Assembly (NCBI RefSeq): GCF_050624435.1
Contig: NC_134538.1
Location: 119,372,437-119,436,436, forward strand
Length of the DNA: 64,000 nt
Source of the DNA: Tenrec ecaudatus
Taxonomy: Eukaryota > Chordata > Mammalia > Afrosoricida > Tenrecidae
Direction: 5' to 3'
The first letter of the stretch is position 1; each line of letters starts with the position of its first letter. Both the position numbers and the translations under genes were made by a program. Below the pieces are notes generated by a model. It had not been told where the DNA came from, made no database searches, and was given only the letters and a program-made list of their open reading frames with translations. Below, one piece after another: positions 60,690-64,000 of this stretch.

Positions 60690-61284
60690 CTTATTGGATC
60701 CACAATCAGTATTCATAGACGCAGCAGTCAAGGGATAAAATGACACGTTGCACGGTGTCAATATATTGCACAAAACCTCTTTAAAGTCTTAGAAAGTAAG
60801 AATGGTACAGTGAGCACTGAGGTGTGCCTGACCCAAACCATGGCATTTTCAGTAACCTCCTATGCAGGTGAACGTTGAGCAGTGAATAAGGAACACCAAT
60901 GAAGAATCGATGCTTTTGAGTGACTGTAGTGGGGAAGAATACTGAATGTACCATGGGCTGCCTGAAGAACAATCTCATCTGTCATGGAAGAAGTACAACC
61001 AGAATGCTACCTTGAAGCAAGGGCAGCAAAATTTTGTCTTGTGTACTTTGGATATGTTATTGGGAGAGGTCAGTCCCTGGAGACGAACAATGCATTTGGT
61101 GAAGGTGAGGGGTAGTGAAGAGATAAAGGCCCTGGACAAGATGGATTGACACAGGCTTAGAACAATGGGCTGGTACAGAAGAGCAGTTGAGAAGATTGCG
61201 CAAGACCACATGACATGTTGTTCTGTGGTCCATTGGATCCCTGTGAGTCGGAACTAACTCAACTGCATCTAACAGCAACGATCT
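60690..61284 (+). mobile_element. RTE LINE 3' end, sense
   Basis: Sense order includes gtgtgcctgacccaaaccat, a helical segment at cttttgagtgactgtagtgg, gatatgttattgggagaggt and the terminal ccctgtgagtcggaactaac then tgcatctaacagcaac. That last part is the RTE 3' end shared with AfroSINE tails. Frames in this region are broken. Confidence 0.82.
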
Positions 61285-61588
61285 CTATCACAGCTAGTGT
61301 AGAAAAGTAAGTCACAATTCCCAAATTAACGGAGGACAACGGATGTTTTCCACAGGCAGGAAAATAGAAAAGTACCATCGATGGTGCCCAAAATGCTTTT
61401 CCTAACATGATAGGTTTAAGTCAAGTATGTGGTATTCATTTATTACATTAATATTAGTGAGATAAATCTTAAAATTAAAGGAAAATATTTGGGGGTAGGA
61501 CCAAAGAGAACTGAAATAAATCGTTAGATAGCATAATTATATTAATAAAGTAAACGGAAAGTATATCATACAAACTTGATTTAAAAAT
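61285..61588. other. Unassigned sequence
   Basis: Nothing recognised. Confidence 0.35.
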
Positions 61589-61589
61589 A

Positions 61590-61650
61590 TAACACAAAAG
61601 TATGAATTGTTATGAGTTGTGAGAGCCTGAGTAAAATGATCTTTTAATTA
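61590..61650 (+). mobile_element. L1 3' terminal scrap
   Basis: gaattgttatgagttgtgag then agcctgagtaaaatgatctt matches the last 50 bases of the L1 3' end, followed by an A/T-rich tail. Confidence 0.55.
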
Positions 61651-61761
61651 AAAATAATGTCTTTGAATATGGATTGGATGCATTTTTATATGTATTAACT
61701 GATGGAAATAAATGAATACATATTCACTTAAAATATATATAACACAAAAAGCTGGATGATG

Positions 61762-62100
61762 AGATTGTTGTTATTAGGTACCATCAAGTCCGTTCTAAGC
61801 CGTAGTGACTTGATGCATGAATGAATGAAGCACTGCCTAGTCCTGTACCATCCTCAGCCTTATGGTTGAGCCCCTGGTTGCAGCCAGCTGTGTCAATGCG
61901 TTATGTTGAAGGCCTTCCTCTTTTTAGCTTCCCCTCCACTTTACCAACCATTAGGAACTGGTCTCTCCTGACTACCTGTCACAAATATGGAAGACAAAGT
62001 CTCCCCATCTTTGTCTCTGTGGATCACTTTGCCATGCTTCTTCCAAGTACAAGTGTAAATCACAAGTATTATTCCTAGGGCTACAGGTCTGAGTTTATTC
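61762..62100 (-). mobile_element. RTE LINE 3' end, antisense
   Basis: gttgttattaggtaccatca, aagcactgcctagtcctgta, tgtgtcaatgcgttatgttg and ggaactggtctctcctgact follow the antisense RTE 3' end. The copy is short and ends before RT. It points toward the sense copy at 60690. Confidence 0.82.
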
Positions 62101-62339
62101 CAAACAACATATCTTTGTAATCCGTGGATGACTTCAGACAAGTTCTTTCATAATATACTTGCTTTTTTAGAAATATTAAATAGAAAAACATAGAAAAGCA
62201 TAATTTTTGTACCATGCAAAAATCACATGTTAAGGCAGGGCTAGTAACAAATTTTTAACAAAGCTCAAGTGGACATCTTCCCAAATTATTGAGCTTGCAA
62301 CACATTTATGGGCACACTATTCCACATAAAACAATAAGA

Positions 62340-62670
62340 GCAAGTTCCGCAAGCAAGGATGGCAGCAGGGGCAACATTGCGAGTTTGGGAGGAATTGAAA
62401 GCAATGGAGGTAAACACTGCTATCTATACAATCTTATAGCTGTCCAGTGAGGAGGCTAACCTGACGTCACCTCATGTCCTTTGGACACATTATCAAAAGG
62501 GACCAGTCTCTGGAAAAGGACCTCATGCTTGGGAAAGTAGAAGAACACTATCAATGCAATAGATTGGCGTGGTGGCTGCAACAATGAACAAAAAACTCTA
62601 TTGACCACGGTGAGAATCATGTAATATCAGATGGATCTCATTCTGTGGAACGAGGGGGCACTGTGAGTTG
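62340..62670 (+). mobile_element. RTE LINE 3' end, sense, diverged
   Basis: acctcatgtcctttggacac, gaccagtctctggaaaagga, tgggaaagtagaagaacact and gcactgtgagttgggcct follow the RTE C-terminal and tail order. The stop-rich frame shows decay. Confidence 0.75.
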
Positions 62671-62674
62671 GGCC

Positions 62675-63050
62675 TACTTGACCGAATCAGGATAGCTAAC
62701 CAATATATGGACAACCTACACACACGAACACATTCTTCCAGGTGCATCTGTAGAATGGTGATCATGATAATAGTATTAAGAAGAATCCCTGTTTCCATGA
62801 GAGAAACTTGGGTTCAATTTCTGAACAATGCATATCAAGTACCAATTTTCTGTTGGTGGATACTTGCATATTGCTATGATGCTTACACTTTAGCAGAATT
62901 TCTGACTTATGCCAACAAGGAAGAAAGACCTGAAAATCCTATGGTTTCAGGGTTAGATCTTTTAGTGCATGGGGCAGCCCGGAGTGAGAAGGCTCAACAT
63001 AACTTCAACAGCAATAGCCACTGTCTGCTGCTTCCATTCTAACCACTCCA
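62675..63050 (+). repeat. Unclassified interspersed repeat, possibly a second afrotherian SINE family
   Basis: ccatgagagaaacttgggtt, caatgcatatcaagtaccaa, gcatattgctatgatgctta and ggaagaaagacctgaaaatc resemble a repeat I associate with afrotherian genomes that ends in an RTE-like tail. The family cannot be named with certainty. The 124-codon frame at 62668-63042 follows the repeat and has no protein motif. Confidence 0.42.
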
Positions 63051-64000
63051 CAGCATCCGGGAGATACTTATGCAATCTTTCCCAAAATAGGTAAGATATT
63101 TAAACATATTATAATACAGTGAAATCTGTAATATATAGCAATGCAGAAGGAGATGCACTGAAATCTTTATTTGGTTAGATGTGAAAACTGATGCTTTGAA
63201 AATGGATGAGGCAAAATCTGTGTTAGAAACCAGGTAGGTCTTTGTGAGCACAATGTTCCTTTCTCATTACTGGCTTCTCTCTCACAGTCACAACAGCAAA
63301 TATATATACATACCCTCTAATGCTGAATGGATAGTGTTTGCAACATTTGAAGACAGTGGGTCTAAATTATTGACCTAGGATCTAACATCTCCCTGGCTTT
63401 CTATAGCAATGTATTCTGTATAAATATGCCAGATCTAGTTTGAACTGGAGGAAAACTGATGTGTGGGCCTCACCATCTCAGGCATCAACGTAAGGAGTCC
63501 ATTAGAACAAAATACCCAGTTATCATTCCCTAAATTTGTGTGTGCAATATATCATGAAGTTGTCATAGACCATTGTTTATTCCTTGCTCTAATGGCATGG
63601 TATCTAAGAATGTCCATTTTCCAGGAGGAAGGCTGCCATAGAGTGAGGTATCATTAAACTGTGAACCACCTTTAAAAGGATTTTAGTGAATTTTTTTGAG
63701 ACCTTGGAGATCTTTCAAAATCATTTTTACACTTTTGAAAATCATCTTTGGAGATGGTCACATATTTAAAAGTTTGATGGGATAGTCCACATTCAAATGA
63801 AAATGCTTTAAAAAAAACATAATTAAAATCTGAAATACATTGCCACAAATTAATATAAATGAAGTGCTGTACAGTTTGCTCCATTATTTTTGATAGATGT
63901 GCCACTAAAGGAATGAAAATGGAGAGTCTGGACGTGGAAGAGACCGTGACACTAGAAGCAACGTAAGCCTTAGCACTGAAAGCAGAGGAAGCAGATGTGA
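63051..64000. other. Unassigned AT-rich sequence
   Basis: No gene or repeat family recognised up to the window edge. Confidence 0.4.

Overview
This window is a stretch of mammalian nuclear DNA with no intact protein-coding gene that I can find. It is AT-rich and carries no spliced coding exons. It is built almost entirely from interspersed repeats of different ages, with short unassigned stretches between them. The repeat set points to an afrotherian mammal: AfroSINEs, an Afrotheria-type RTE (BovB-related) LINE whose 3' end matches the AfroSINE tail, and L1 copies with two unrelated 3' UTRs. Two short hAT elements of the SPIN type narrow the guess to a tenrec, because SPIN is known from tenrec among afrotherians. 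The species call is inference from remembered repeat families; no search was run.

Layout. 1-4.4 kb holds one SPIN copy and three AfroSINEs. About 4.37-12.87 kb is one long antisense L1 with an approximately 2.2 kb 3' UTR, ORF2 and ORF1 remnants and a GC-rich 5' UTR. An older L1 3' UTR lies at 14.25-15.4 kb. At 15.8-20.4 kb one antisense RTE copy is split by a second near-full-length antisense RTE, which itself holds an L1 fragment. 22-25.3 kb has two ERVL-like solo LTRs, one split by L1, and the second SPIN copy. 26.1-28.1 kb is a 3'-UTR-only L1 with a 17-bp target-site duplication, followed directly by a full-length retroposed U1 snRNA. 30-38 kb has L1 tails, decayed RTE, AfroSINEs split by L1, a MITE-like palindrome and a MIR. 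38.7 kb and 50.2-51.3 kb hold pieces of the same mariner family; the second keeps the D-34-D spacing of a mariner transposase. 44.4-48.9 kb holds two RTE copies, the second invaded by a processed HNRNPA1 pseudogene and an AfroSINE. 51.9-54.1 kb has an AfroSINE, a reverse solo LTR with a perfect 5-bp duplication, and an RTE fragment split by an AfroSINE and another solo LTR. 57.4-62.7 kb has further AfroSINE and RTE pieces.

How the parts relate. L1 is the likely source of the machinery that copied U1 and HNRNPA1 mRNA into DNA. RTE is the likely partner of AfroSINE through the shared 3' end. The DNA transposons (SPIN, mariner, MITE) are cut-and-paste relics. Every reverse transcriptase or transposase I could read is broken by stops, frameshifts or lost catalytic residues. 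The window therefore reads as an intergenic or deep-intronic archive of successive element invasions, several from families known for horizontal transfer.
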